Positions 12,412 to 23,323 are shown, numbered from the stretch's first letter. The stretch: 64,000 bases of DNA from Euclidia mi (GCA_944739405.2 OX123205.2:38460475-38524474), one strand, 5' to 3'. Numbers and translations: made by a program. Notes: generated from the letters alone by a model not told the origin.

Positions 12412-12506
12412 CTTTATGTCATATTCTGTGTGAGGGTAGGTAGTACTTCCCCGGTTGAGCCGGCCCAATAATTCTTAAAAATACTTCGTGTCGTGAAAAA
12501 TAATCG

Positions 12507-12542
12507 TGCGCCATGATATTATAATTATAATATCATGGCGCA
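12507..12542. repeat. Perfect 36-bp palindrome
   Basis: The half-site TGCGCCATGATATTATAA is followed immediately by its exact reverse complement. No spacer and no mismatch are present. It could extrude as a small cruciform or be the joined ends of an excised element. No function is visible. Confidence 0.9.
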
Positions 12543-12706
12543 TCGTAGTGACCTTAAACTTGCTAAGTTATGTGTGGAATTTGCTGATGGTTGCGATAAC
12601 GCGCTGCCTGGGTCGATGTGTCTATTTCTTTCCATATATTTTGTCTACGCTGCTCGTCATGATAATGAGTGTCTTCATGATCATATTTTTTTTCAGACTC
12701 ACGCCT

Positions 12707-12746
12707 CACTATGGTTCGTCTAGAACAAGCTAGCTAGACAAAAACA
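12707..12746 (+). repeat. Transib left end, RSS-like
   Basis: Heptamer CACTATG (12707-12713), a 24-bp spacer, then ACAAAAACA (12738-12746). The last block matches the V(D)J nonamer consensus ACAAAAACC at 8 of 9 positions. The spacer contains the self-complementary word CTAGCTAG. Confidence 0.85.
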
Positions 12747-12963
12747 ACTCTTAAATTCCTGGAAGTTAATTACTATTACGAACTCATTACCCCTATACAT
12801 TGAGGATTACACCTATTAATTATCAATACTACCCTCATTAAGAGCGTCATTAAGGTATGTTTATAAGATGTTGACTATTTAAAGGGCATTCATTTGCATT
12901 TTTACATCATATTTGATAGCATTGTTTATGTCACTAAAAGAAATTTGTGAAAGTGTTTTTGTG

Positions 12964-15310
12964 ATGGATTGTATACGTAAGGGTAAGTAGTTATATTTTA
13001 TTTCATTTTCAACATGGGAACTTCATTCTTTAGTCTTATAAAATGAAATGTTTGAATTTTCACCCACTTTTTTACTCATTTTTTCAAATTCATCGGTCAA
13101 ATAATAACATGTCCCCACTTGTCCCCACCGTAGAACCTATCATATACGATTCTCATAAGTGTCTAGTAGTTATACGTAAAAAAATTCATTGCGATATATT
13201 TGCACAACTAATTTTTATTTATTTTTTTCTTTCAACAGTTTTTACCGTCTCAAGAATGGATTTTTTCGAAGAATGGCTGAAACACCCGAAGGAAACGCGG
13301 AATGAGGAGCTCTTTCGGTTTATATCTTTGAGATATAATTTTGATGGTGTTACGGAGCAGTCTCTGCGAGATATTAAAGTACTAATCTCAAGATATTCAA
13401 CGAAATTTGCTGAAAAGTGGAGCAGCTGTGGAAGAAATCGAGAGCGATTCCTACAAAAGTATTCGACGTGGCTGGAGGGTCTTGACATATCTTTCGATGT
13501 GTCCGTTTATTTATCTCTGCCAACTACATCTGGAGAACCGGGACCCGGAAGACCTACTAAAGATTTTGAACATTCTAGTCTCAAAACGAAGAGACGACGT
13601 GTAGACGATCTATTACAGTCCAGAAGTGCTAGTGAATTAATTTACGCCGCTGAAGTGTCAGCTCGAATCTCGGGTCAGAGAAGTGTAGCACGTCAAATTA
13701 AAAATGTGACTAGTGATCCTTCAATAACCAAGACCACGAGTGAAGAAAGTGCCCCCAGGAGTTTAACAAGTGAGGAAGCTTTAGCGTACTACGTTGATAG
13801 TAAATCAAGTAGCCATAGCTATAAGCAGACTCGGAAGTGGAGTATTAAAGCTGGACATAAGGTGTTTCCGTCAATGTACAGTGTTAGAAAGGCTAAAATA
13901 GCCTGCTACCCGTCAGGTGAACAAATTACAGTCAATGAAACGCATGCTGAAATCAAAGTTCAGGCAATTCTTGATAAGACTGCCGAACGTTTAGTTTCAG
14001 CACAACAAGAAGTTGTTCATAGTCTGTTACCTTGCACGTCATTCACATTAATCAGTAAATGGGGTTGTGATGGAAGTTCCGGTCATAGTATGTACAAACA
14101 AAAATTCACTAATTGTGACGATAGTGACGAGTTTTTATTTGTATTTTCTTTCGTTCCTCTTCAATTGAAAGATGAAAGTGGTAATATTGTGTGGCAGAAT
14201 CCTCGGCCCTGTTCTACAATGTATTGTCGGCCAATAAAGTTTATCTTTTCTAAGGAAACGAAAGATTTTACGATTTCGGAAACCAATAAGGTTTTAGAAG
14301 AGATAAACGCTTTATTGCCGACAACCTGCAAGGTGATGGAGACCGAAGTATCTGTCACACATGTTATGCTTTTAACAATGATTGACGGAAAAGTTTGCAA
14401 TGCTCTGACCGAAACTTCTTCCTCACAAAAATGTTTTATTTGTGGGGCAACTCCAACAATGATGAATGATCTGTCAAAAGAGTTTGCTGCGGACAAAGAT
14501 AATCTTGGTTTTGGTTTGTCTACGTTGCACGCTTGGATAAGGTGCTTTGAATGCTTGCTTCACATTAGCTATCGACTAAATATAAAAAAATGGCAGTTAA
14601 GAACAGCCGAAGACAAAGCTAGTGTGAAACAACGTTCAGATGACATTAAAAAACGATTTAAAAGCGAAATGGGCTTGATTGTAGACAAACCAAAACCAGG
14701 GTTCGGTAACACTAATGACGGGAACACCGCGCGAAGATTTTTTGGAAATCCCGAGGCTAGTGCCGATATTACAGGGTTAGATGTTTCACTAATACAAAAA
14801 TTTGGCATACTACTTCGCACTTTATCATCGGGATATGATATAAGTATTGAAAAATTCGTTAACTTAGCTCAAGAAACTAGACAACTTTATGTAAATCTCT
14901 ATTCATGGTATTACATGCCCGCTACTGTCCACAAAATACTTTTGCACAGTGGCGAAGTAATTAGATCGTCCCTTCTACCTATAGGCCAGCTTTCCGAGGA
15001 AGCACAGGAAGCTCGGAATAAGGACTGCAGAAGATTTCGTGAGCACAACACACGAAAGCGATCACGGGAGGCTACGAATAGAGATTTACTTAATATGTTA
15101 TTGATAACATCTGACCCTTTAATAAACGGTTTACGAGAAGTTCCTCGGAAGAAAATAGGTACGCTTCCAACTGAAGTATTAGATTTAATTGTCCCACCTA
15201 GCTGTAAGGAACAAAATGTTAATATGATTTCTACTTTTCATAGTTCTGCCCCTCACGATCATGACTATTCAATGGATGATTCATCTGATGATAGTGATGA
15301 TAATGAGTAA
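12964..15310 (+). CDS. Transib transposase (RAG1-core-like)
   Basis: The uninterrupted frame runs from 13043 to the TAA at 15310 (755 codons). It shows the RAG1-core layout of Transib transposases: KWGCDGSS with the first catalytic Asp (residue 343), MIDGKVCN with the second (residue 448), and SEEAQEARNK, which aligns with the RAG1 region holding the third acidic residue (Glu, about 652-656). Zinc-ligand-like pairs are present: CFIC before and HKILLH after, as in RAG1. The C-terminus is acidic (DDSSDDSDDNE). The enzyme cuts at the terminal repeats and reinserts the element. Two starts are possible. The inner ATG is at 13256 (MDFFEEW). Alternatively a small exon at 12964-12982 is spliced through a GTAAGTAG donor (12983) to an acceptor ending CAACAG (13238), which joins in frame just before that ATG. 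The second is attractive because the first 70 codons of the long frame look like intron. Not decided. Confidence 0.92.
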
Positions 15311-15538
15311 TAGATTTAGTTCTTAGATATTTTATGCATCTGTTATTAGATTTTATAGCGACGTCGAGGGATAAATCACTTTATAAAATGTTCAAAAAAT
15401 ATATTATACACATATGCCCGATAAATGTTTTTTTTTTCATGATACCAGCTCAAATGACAAACTGCCTTGAAAAAAGTACCAAAAACCTTATATCTTTGCT
15501 TATTAACCGCATCTAGACATAAAAATCAAATAAAATAA

Positions 15539-15575
15539 TTTTGTCTAGCTAGCTTGTTCTAGACGAACCATAGTG
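15539..15575 (-). repeat. Transib right terminal inverted repeat
   Basis: Reverse complement of 12707-12743 with no mismatch over 37 bp. At the nonamer position the sequence is ACAAAATTA, a weaker match than at the left end because identity between the two ends stops inside this block. Confidence 0.92.
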
Positions 15576-15864
15576 CGCCTGTATCCCCGAAGGGGTAGGC
15601 AGAGGTGTAATATTACACCCACATTTCGCCATGAATTTTCTGGTACCGGGTACATTACCAGACTCCGTGCTGCTACGAGACCTCCCAATCCCACGCCCAC
15701 ATTTATGCCGCGAGCGGCGAGACTAATGAAGCAGTCATGATCATTAAGTTCAGTATATTTCTGAACTAGCGAAATTAACAGCTCTTCATTAATTTCGATA
15801 ACTTTTTATGTAGGTATTTACGCCATGTAGTACCCGTCTACACTCATCCGCTGACCCGCGTCCC

Positions 15865-16053
15865 GCGTCCACTAAGGCGCGCCGAGTCGAGTCGAAAGGC
15901 GTCGCCGCAGAAATTCGCCTGACGAGCGATGCGCTCGGTAGATTCGATTCGGCGCGCCGCGGCTCGTCGCTAATGAACGCAGGTTCATAGAAATATATAG
16001 GAGGCGACTTTCTGCGTTTCGATTCGGCTCGGCTCGGCGAGCCTAGTGGACGC
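15865..16053. repeat. GC-rich inverted-repeat MITE-like unit
   Basis: GCGTCCACTAAGGCGCGCCG at the left is mirrored by CGGCGAGCCTAGTGGACGC at the right, with further pairing through the CGAGTCGAGTCGAA region. There is no coding sequence. It is a small non-autonomous DNA element by structure. No target duplication is clear. Confidence 0.55.
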
Positions 16054-16439
16054 TAGCCTTAACAGTTTTGTACTTATTTACACTCTAGTTTCAAATTAAA
16101 TATACCTATTGGTAAAGAGTTTTAAATTGTGTTGTCACTATTTCCTTAATGTTGTATAAAGATTAATAACTATGTAGGTACTTTGTTTATTCCTTTATAA
16201 ACTGGTAGTTCAGCGCACGACCACTCTTATGCATGAATTAATTAATTTTATTGGAAAAAAATGGTTTCGATAGTTTAGAAGCTGTGAAAAACGGGAAAAA
16301 TAATAAAAAATATATCTTTCAATATTTTATACATTTTTAATCATAAAATAAAGATGATGCATTTTTGGGGCATTATGCAAAATAGGCTAAAAAATCCTTT
16401 TTCCAGAAAGAAATGTTTCAATTTATTCCGAAAAATTAA

Positions 16440-18288
16440 CTATGAAATAAATTTAAACAATCGTTTTCTTTTTTTTGCACAACGGAATACATTGCACTTT
16501 CTGCATTTTATAAAGCTCTGTAGCTTACAGCCAGGTCTCTTACACCTCATGCGTTGGTCAGTTTTAATTTGGCTATGACCAAGTTTTCCTAACCGAACGT
16601 CAGACGGTGGAAGAACCTGGCACCCTTTCTTTCTTTTTGCATCTATGGTATCAGTGATGCTGCTGTTGCTAGGACGTCGTCTTGTTGGCTGGGTCGTAAT
16701 ACCATAGGTACATAAGACATCAGCCAGCTCTGACCTGAATTCTGATAGATTTTTCAGCTTCTTTGGATCTGCTCCTTTTCTTGTCTCTACAGTTTTGTAT
16801 AGAACCCAAGAGTTTATAAATCTAAAAGGTGGTAAAATATCCCCATATACCATTTCCTGGTCTTGACTTTTATTCTATATCAACCCAAAAATGAATCCAT
16901 GAGATCAACGCCCTCCATATGGGCGTTGTATTCTTTGACTATTTTTGGGCAGTCTATAATATTTTTTTCTTTTCTGTTTTGTCATACCGTTCGATGGACT
17001 GTATTGGTTCAGCTCCTACGTAGGTCTAGAGCAGAACTACTTGTTTGTTGTCTTTCCGGCTAACTGAAGACATGTCGACCCCATCAACATATGTAGTAAT
17101 ATATTCCACATAATATGAGCCTCTTGGCACTTGCTTTTTCATTACATCCTACTTTGAGGGTAATTTACATTTTTTACCTAGGCGGTTCCTTTGAACAGTT
17201 CCCACACATTGTATTCCTTCTTTGGCAAAATAATACATCAAGGGCAACGTAGTATAGAAATTATCATGGTATATGATGTGATTGATATGTCTGGGAATTA
17301 TTCTTGCAAGTTTTATCACTGTTTGTGACACAACTCCTATGTGAGGCTCATTAGGCAAACGATCGTATTTTTCTTTGCCCGCGTAAATAATAAAACGATA
17401 AGCAAAACATGTTACCTAGTGAACATAATACGAATAATTTAAATCCCCATTAATGAGGTTTATTAGGCAAATATTGTTTTAAAAAATGGCCGATCTTGGT
17501 GGCACACATCTGCTCATCAATAGATAAGCGCTGACTAAGTGGAATGCTGGAGAATTTGGTATTGAGATGTTCAGTTACAGGGCGTAGCTTGTGAAGTCGG
17601 TCATGCTGGGGATGATCTGTTGGTAAGTGACTATTGTTATCGTTGAAGTTAAGTACCCGTCTTATTTTCTCAAATTTATTGACAGGCATTGCTTTTATTA
17701 TTGCCTCAAACACGTGCTTGTTAGCCCAGTAAGTAACCACGTACACTTGGATAGTGGTAGACACTCATATAAATTAAGATTCCCAGATACTTTCTCAGTT
17801 CTCCCAATGTTATGACGTCAGGTCTATCAGGTTTCTTTTGTACAGCATAATTATTTGTTTCCGTAACAATTTGAGAAAGAAATTCTTCGTTAAAATATTA
17901 AAAAAATTGGAATGGTGTCTGAAGGTTCATCAAACATTCAGGGTAGGTATTCTTCAGATCCATTAAATTTTATGGCATTTTCATTGAATGGCATAGGTTG
18001 GTTTTTCCATATCAACCTCTGAATGTCTAAAGAATGTATATCACTATTTGAAGAAACAGCATCCGCTATTACAATAGGAGGATCGGGTATAGTTTCTTAG
18101 TTATTATCATTAGATCTAGCCTCACCATTGTCATAATCATCTTCTAAAACATCTAATAAATCTTGTTGGGTGGGATAATAATCGAGTTCGTCACCATCCG
18201 ACTCGAAATCGTCTTCAGAAATGGCGCACTCTTTTAGCTGCCGCAACCAAAACTCAATGTCACCATCTCTCCCTTTATTTTCTGCCAT
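16440..18288 (-). pseudogene. piggyBac-like transposase, decayed
   Basis: Minus-strand pieces appear in the order expected for piggyBac. 18288-18097 holds an acidic N-terminus (MAENKGRDGDIEFWL). 17764-17450 holds the first part of the DDE core, with LSIDEQMCATK carrying a catalytic Asp. 17358-17149 holds YHDNFYTTLPLMYYF with the next catalytic Asp. 16853-16440 holds the C-terminus, with the cysteine-rich zinc domain (CKRPGCKLQ...CRKCNVFRC). Frameshifts and stops separate the pieces, so no transposase can be made. Sequence upstream of the start codon is interrupted at 18385 by the Gypsy insertion and may resume at 30305. I did not find paired TTAA ends. Confidence 0.8.
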
Positions 18289-18385
18289 TTCTCGAACAAA
18301 ATAACTAACCGCATGCGTACCTCACCAAATCAAAACAAATAAAATCACAAAATGTATAATTTCAAATAACAGTCATAATTTATAC

Positions 18386-18700
18386 TGTTACGCCATCTAT
18401 CGGTGAACTAGAAGAGATTGAATGTATCGGTGGTTTAAAGGTAATTCATCTACTCTGTACTAGATGGCGTTGCTGTATCGAGTATCGACTGTTCGCTATT
18501 ATTTCGACAGTTTTGTAGAAGCATCTAGAATGCGCTAGTGATGTTATCCGGCCAGTATAAATAGAGCGCGAGCGAACGGACCGGACATAGTCACAATTGA
18601 ATATCGGAGCGATAAACAAGAAGCGAAGGAAGTAAGTCGGAAGTGTTTAGTGTTGTTCTAGTGGTGTGAATAGTGTGTTTTATTAGTAATGAAAAATTAA
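18386..18700 (+). promoter_or_regulatory. Gypsy 5' LTR, left part with TATA box
   Basis: This matches 29890-30210 of the 3' LTR. A TATA box, TATAAATAG, lies at 18556-18564 and would place the transcription start shortly downstream. The LTR breaks after GAAAAATTAA at 18700 and continues at 27679, so this promoter is now cut off from its gene by about 9 kb. Confidence 0.85.
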
Positions 18701-18918
18701 TAATAATAATTTATTTGCAGACATTGAAGTCCATAGAATTAAATTTTACACATTGAAATCATTACATAATTAATAATAACAGAAATAACATTATTTAAAA
18801 AATATCTGAAATTACATAAAAAATAACTCAATAAAAACACATAAAAAATCATAAATAGGCATAATAATAATAATAACATAATAGGCATAAAAAATAATAA
18901 ATAAAAATTCACGTACAG

Positions 18919-19485
18919 CTATCTAGAGCCGACCTGTGTGTGCAGTTTCACCCATCGACCAAGCATCGGGCAGTCCCACCGGTTACTCAATGCCTTCAAC
19001 ATGCCGTGGGTGCTGATATCTGTTCTGTGCCGGAGAGAAGCGCATCGTTTTCGAATAATGGCATAAAAATCATCTACTCTCGCATCGGCAAACATACCCG
19101 AAGCGCTACAATACCGCGGCAGCCCCACAAGCATCCTGAAGGCATTGTTATACTGTACGCGCAGGGCGCTGTATGCCTTCTGCGTATACTTGACCCATAG
19201 GCTGCAGGTGTAAAAAGTCTGACAGTAGGCTCGAAAGAGCGTCATTTTGACGTCGTAAGAACACCGTGCAAACCTACGGGCCAGCATACTACTTCGAACA
19301 GACAGCGCCCTACGCTCTCTCTCAATATCTAAATCGTCGCACAGATCCTCGGTGACCCAGTGGCCCAGATACTTAAATTTTGATACTTGCTTCAAGGGTG
19401 TACCTGCTAGTGAGATGCATGGAACATGTAAGTATCTTCTGGCACCACCATTGAAAACAAGTACCTCACTCTTAGTAACATTATA
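18919..19485 (-). pseudogene. LINE ORF2, C-terminal part
   Basis: This is the end of the minus-strand ORF2, from VTKSEVLVF through FKYLGHWVTEDL to the stop at 18919. It is the thumb and C-terminal region after the reverse transcriptase. It continues in frame from the piece ending at 23751 once the inserted LINE and one copy of the ATTATA duplication are set aside. The break follows codon ~746 of the original protein. Confidence 0.85.
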
Positions 19486-19486
19486 G

Positions 19487-19810
19487 CCTAGACCTATTCT
19501 CGTCAAGTTCCGGAGCACATCAGTTCGAGACAGCATATGGTTCGCCAAAACTAAATTGAAGGGATCCGGTGTAACGCTGTCTGAGTTTTTGACCCGAACG
19601 CGACATATGGCGTTCATGGCAGCGCGGGAGAAGTTTGGCGTGACGAAGTGCTGGACCAGGGAGGGCTCGGTATTCGTCCTTGGCGCGGATGGTCATCGGC
19701 ATCGGGTGCTGTGCTTGGGCGACCTCAACAAGATTAAAGTCGCAGACCCAGAGAAACCTGCGGGGAAGGCTGCTGCGAAAACCAAGCGGACCGCGGCTTC
19801 AAAAAAATAG
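19487..19810 (+). pseudogene. LINE ORF1, C-terminal part (FP25K-like)
   Basis: From the truncation point the frame reads RPILVKFRSTSVRDSIWFAK and goes on to REKFGVTKCWTREGSVFVL, ending in a lysine- and alanine-rich tail and a stop at 19810. This is the C-terminal domain of insect LINE ORF1 proteins related to the baculovirus FP25K fold, thought to bind the element RNA. The N-terminal half is lost by 5' truncation. Confidence 0.75.
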
Positions 19811-20398
19811 GTTTCTTGTTTGTTTGTTTTTGTGAGTGGGTGAATTTGTATTATTTTTCTACCTTCTTCATAACTTGATAATTTACTTCCACAATATTTT
19901 TCACTTTGACGTACCTATCCAAATATCATATGTCAGTTATGTCATTTGCATGACGTACATGTATTGCCGATTTGAATCATTGGTATTTTATCTTCAAGCT
20001 ATGTTTTTTTTTTTTTTTTTTATAATTATGTTAACAACATATTCACCTGTTTCAAATCTCATTACGCATTTTAATTTAATTTATTTTTTTCTTTTTTATT
20101 ATTTGTTTCTCTTTTCTATAAAGCTGTGTGGTGTTATTTACATTTACAATAGTCTTCTTGTAACACCCAACTGGCGGGTGGACATTTGACTTTACACCAC
20201 TTTACAATATATTTTTATTTAAGTATTCTATATAATATATATAACTTTTTATTATATCGATATATTTGTAGCGGCTGCTGACGCTACAAATTACATTACG
20301 CTACAGAGTAATAATCTGTGTCCCTACATATTTAATTATTTTTATATATTATTTTTATATATTATTAATAAAATATTATTTTATATAGTCGACATATT

Positions 20399-23323
20399 AT
20401 GTTAGATGCAAATAGTGACGATGACAGCTTTTTAACTGCTAGTAGTCTCAATGATAGTTTTACCAGTTTGCCTTCACTTGCAGAGATTCTTCAGTCTCAG
20501 TTCTCTGATGTCGCGGGGAACTTTAATGTAGTCCATATAAATGCCCAAAGTATTCCAGCTCATTTCCCTGATATGCTGGCAACCTTTGACTGTAGGAACA
20601 TTCATGCTATTCTCGTTTCAGAGTCATGGCTCAAACCATGTCTCCCATCAACTTCATATTCTCTTCCGGGGTACCACCTAATAAGAAATGATCGTGCGGT
20701 TGGTGGGGGTGGCGGTGTTGCTATTTACCTACGTGCTCAAATTCCGTACCGTATTGTTAGCATCTCGCCGCAACCTCCACCCTCGAATGCCGGCGAGCAT
20801 CTATTCTTAGAAGTGGAATTAAATCGTGCTAAAGTTCTTCTAGGTGTTTATTATTCCCCTTCGTTACGTATAAATTTTTTTCCTTCTTTTGAACACATCC
20901 TAGAAACTTTGGTACCTTCTTACAGTCACACAATTATAATGGGTGATTTTAACACCTGCCTTTTAAAGCAGGATAATCGTTCCACCACATTTAGGCGTAT
21001 TTTAAATTCCTGCAATTTATCTATTCTTCCTCTTCATGCTACACATCATTTTCCAAACTCTGTACCTTCTCTTCTTGACCTCATTTTCGTTTCTTCCCCT
21101 ACTTTTGTATCCAAGCATGGTCAGTGTTCTGCAGACACTTTTTCTTACCATGATTTAATCTATCTTTCATATAAAATACGCCCACCAAAGGCAAAACCGA
21201 GAATTATTATGCAACGCAACTTCGGTGGGATGGATAGTGTAAAGCTCTGCGCAGATGCCCGTAGCATAGATTGGTCTCCCTTGTATTCATCAGACTGTGT
21301 AGATAACAAAGTCAAAATGTTTACAGATAAGTTAATTCAGCTGTACGATGTGCATGCACCAATCCGTGCCATTAAATTAAAACACCTACCTGCACCTTGG
21401 CTAACTGACGAAATCAAAATTCTTATGTCAAAGAAAGCGGCTGCCAGGGCGAAGTACAAATGTCGTCCAAACCCTGTAAATTTGGAAAAATACATACGTG
21501 CCAGAAATCTCTGCAATAAGGTGTGTAGGAAAGCACAACGCCAGCATATTCACAACTCGGTTGAATGCGGAGATCCAGTTAAAATTTGGAAATTTCTTAG
21601 AACACTGGGAGTTGGTAAGTCGCGCAATGACGCAATCCCCAAAGATATAAATATAGATTCGCTTAACGCACATTTCACTGCTTCGTCCAACTTTGATGGG
21701 ACAAGAAAAACAAACACGTTACAAGATCTTTCACGTATCCCAACTCCCAGCTACTCACCTTTTGTTTTCGAGCAATTTTCCGGTTGTGATGTTAAAAAGA
21801 GCATAATCTCAATATCATCCAATGCTGTTGGTAATGACTGTATCAGTCGAAATATGATCCTACCTATCCTAGATGAAATCCTCTCTGTCCTTTGTCATAT
21901 CCTGAACTACTCAATTACCAGCGGTGTCTTTCCATCCGCGTGGAAAGATGCACAAGTTGTGCCGATCCCTAAAAAATCCAAACCCTGTTCCTTTACCGAC
22001 TTCCGTCCTATATCCATACTTCCATTCCTCTCCAAAGTCCTTGAGCGTCTTGTACATACACAACTCTGTACTTTCCTTTCCAAGAATGCTCTCCTGAATC
22101 CATTCCAATCCGGTTTTCGTCCTGGTCATAGTACTACTACAGCATTGGTTCATATCACTGATGAGATAAGGCTAGGCATGGATGGCGGAAAACTCACGCT
22201 TTTGTCCCTACTTGATTTTAGCAACGCATTTAACACCGTGGATTTCCACATCCTGCTCGCCATACTCCGCTCTATTAACATATCTCCAACGGTAATTGAC
22301 TGGTTTCATAGTTATCTGTTTGGACGCCGACAGCGTATACGCGTTGATGAGTCGTACTCGTCATGGTGTAACACAACTGTCGGTGTACCACAGGGTGGCG
22401 TGCTATCTCCATTACTATTCGCAATTTTCATAAATTCTATCTCTAAGCACTTACTTTCGTCCTACCACCTTTACGCAGATGATTTACAGATATACTCACA
22501 GGCACCACTAGAAGCGATTTCAGAGGCGTTTTCTAATATAAACTTTGACCTTGCACAAATTTGTACGTGGAGTAAAAATTATGGCCTTAAAGTGAACCCA
22601 TCCAAAACACAAATTATTCTGATTGGCAGTTCCAGAATGATATCCAAGGTCAACTGGTCACAGTTGCCTGAGATTCAGTTCGACGGCAAAATATTAACTA
22701 TCTCAGATAACGTAAAAAACCTGGGGATTTATCTAGATAAAACTTTATCTTGGGGATGTCAAATACAGGAGACAAGTCGAAGGCTGTTTGCCTCAGCTGG
22801 GTCGTTGCGTAGGCTGCGGAACTTTCTTCCCACAACCACCAAGATTGCGCTTGCACAATCCTTGCTTCTCCCAATACTCGATTATGCCGATGTCAGCTAT
22901 CTTGATCTTAATGAGGACCAACTTGACAAACTTGAGCGTCTCCAAAACTTCTGTATTAGATTCATTTTTGGTTTACGCAAATATGATCATGTATCTGAAT
23001 TTCGATCCAGACTCAAGTGGCTCCCAATTCGTCTTCGCCGGAATACTCATATTCTTACGCAACTGTATAATGCGCTGTTCAATCCTAATAGCCCCATGTA
23101 TCTCAAAGAACGTTTTAAGTTCCTTCATGACACACATTCAAGGACCTTGAGGTCGTCAGTGGATCTGAGACTGCAGATGCCAACACATTCCACAAACTTC
23201 TACGATAAATCCTTTGCCGTTCAGGCTGTACGTTTGTGGAATGCGCTGCCAATTGAGATTAAGCAAGCTAAATCACTCAACATATTTAAAGACGCACTAA
23301 AGAAGCACTACCTGTCATTTTAA
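20399..23323 (+). CDS. LINE ORF2: endonuclease/reverse transcriptase
   Basis: The 974-codon frame starts at ATG 20399. An APE-type endonuclease fills the N-terminal ~240 residues, with VVHINAQS, SESWL and MGDFNTCL. The reverse transcriptase follows: DFRPISILPFLSKVLERL, FQSGFRPGHSTTTAL, LLDFSNAFNTVD with the first catalytic Asp, VGVPQGGVLSPLLFAIF, and HLYADDLQIY with the catalytic Asp pair at residues 694-695. The thumb and C-terminal region are present and the frame has no break. It would nick target DNA and copy its own RNA there (target-primed reverse transcription). The element lacks a full ORF1, so this copy probably cannot move alone, but the enzyme looks intact. Confidence 0.9.
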   Translation: MLDANSDDDSFLTASSLNDSFTSLPSLAEILQSQFSDVAGNFNVVHINAQSIPAHFPDMLATFDCRNIHAILVSESWLKPCLPSTSYSLPGYHLIRNDRAVGGGGGVAIYLRAQIPYRIVSISPQPPPSNAGEHLFLEVELNRAKVLLGVYYSPSLRINFFPSFEHILETLVPSYSHTIIMGDFNTCLLKQDNRSTTFRRILNSCNLSILPLHATHHFPNSVPSLLDLIFVSSPTFVSKHGQCSADTFSYHDLIYLSYKIRPPKAKPRIIMQRNFGGMDSVKLCADARSIDWSPLYSSDCVDNKVKMFTDKLIQLYDVHAPIRAIKLKHLPAPWLTDEIKILMSKKAAARAKYKCRPNPVNLEKYIRARNLCNKVCRKAQRQHIHNSVECGDPVKIWKFLRTLGVGKSRNDAIPKDINIDSLNAHFTASSNFDGTRKTNTLQDLSRIPTPSYSPFVFEQFSGCDVKKSIISISSNAVGNDCISRNMILPILDEILSVLCHILNYSITSGVFPSAWKDAQVVPIPKKSKPCSFTDFRPISILPFLSKVLERLVHTQLCTFLSKNALLNPFQSGFRPGHSTTTALVHITDEIRLGMDGGKLTLLSLLDFSNAFNTVDFHILLAILRSINISPTVIDWFHSYLFGRRQRIRVDESYSSWCNTTVGVPQGGVLSPLLFAIFINSISKHLLSSYHLYADDLQIYSQAPLEAISEAFSNINFDLAQICTWSKNYGLKVNPSKTQIILIGSSRMISKVNWSQLPEIQFDGKILTISDNVKNLGIYLDKTLSWGCQIQETSRRLFASAGSLRRLRNFLPTTTKIALAQSLLLPILDYADVSYLDLNEDQLDKLERLQNFCIRFIFGLRKYDHVSEFRSRLKWLPIRLRRNTHILTQLYNALFNPNSPMYLKERFKFLHDTHSRTLRSSVDLRLQMPTHSTNFYDKSFAVQAVRLWNALPIEIKQAKSLNIFKDALKKHYLSF

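Larger units (their letters stand above)
12707..15575 (+). mobile_element. Complete Transib DNA transposon
   Basis: The element is 2,869 bp. It has perfect 37-bp terminal inverted repeats at 12707-12743 and 15539-15575, starting CACTATG, which fits the Transib heptamer consensus. It is flanked on both sides by CGCCT (12702-12706 and 15576-15580), a GC-rich 5-bp duplication as known for Transib and for RAG-mediated transposition. It contains one long uninterrupted transposase frame. Perfect ends, a perfect duplication and an open frame all point to recent arrival and possible autonomy. Close relatives are known from noctuid moths. I cannot measure copy number or identity here. Confidence 0.93.
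12689..15745 (-). mobile_element. SINE copy split by the Transib element
   Basis: Left of the Transib is CAGACTCACGCCT, and right of it is CGCCTGTATCCCCGAAGG, then GGGTAGGCAGAGGTG and TTTATGCCGCGAG. Joined across the 5-bp duplication, this matches the SINE family also seen at 50851-51232, 53302-53540 and 63413-63819. This copy is shorter than the others and has an internal deletion. It served as the landing site of the Transib. Confidence 0.75.

Noticed and set aside
16332..16440. piggyBac terminal repeats around 16.0-16.4 kb
   Set aside because: I looked for a TTAA with inverted ends matching the right side and found no convincing pair.
19836..20189. 117-codon plus-strand frame between the LINE ORFs
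   Set aside because: It is almost all Phe, Leu, Ile and Tyr from T-rich DNA, with no domain. It is a by-product of the spacer composition.
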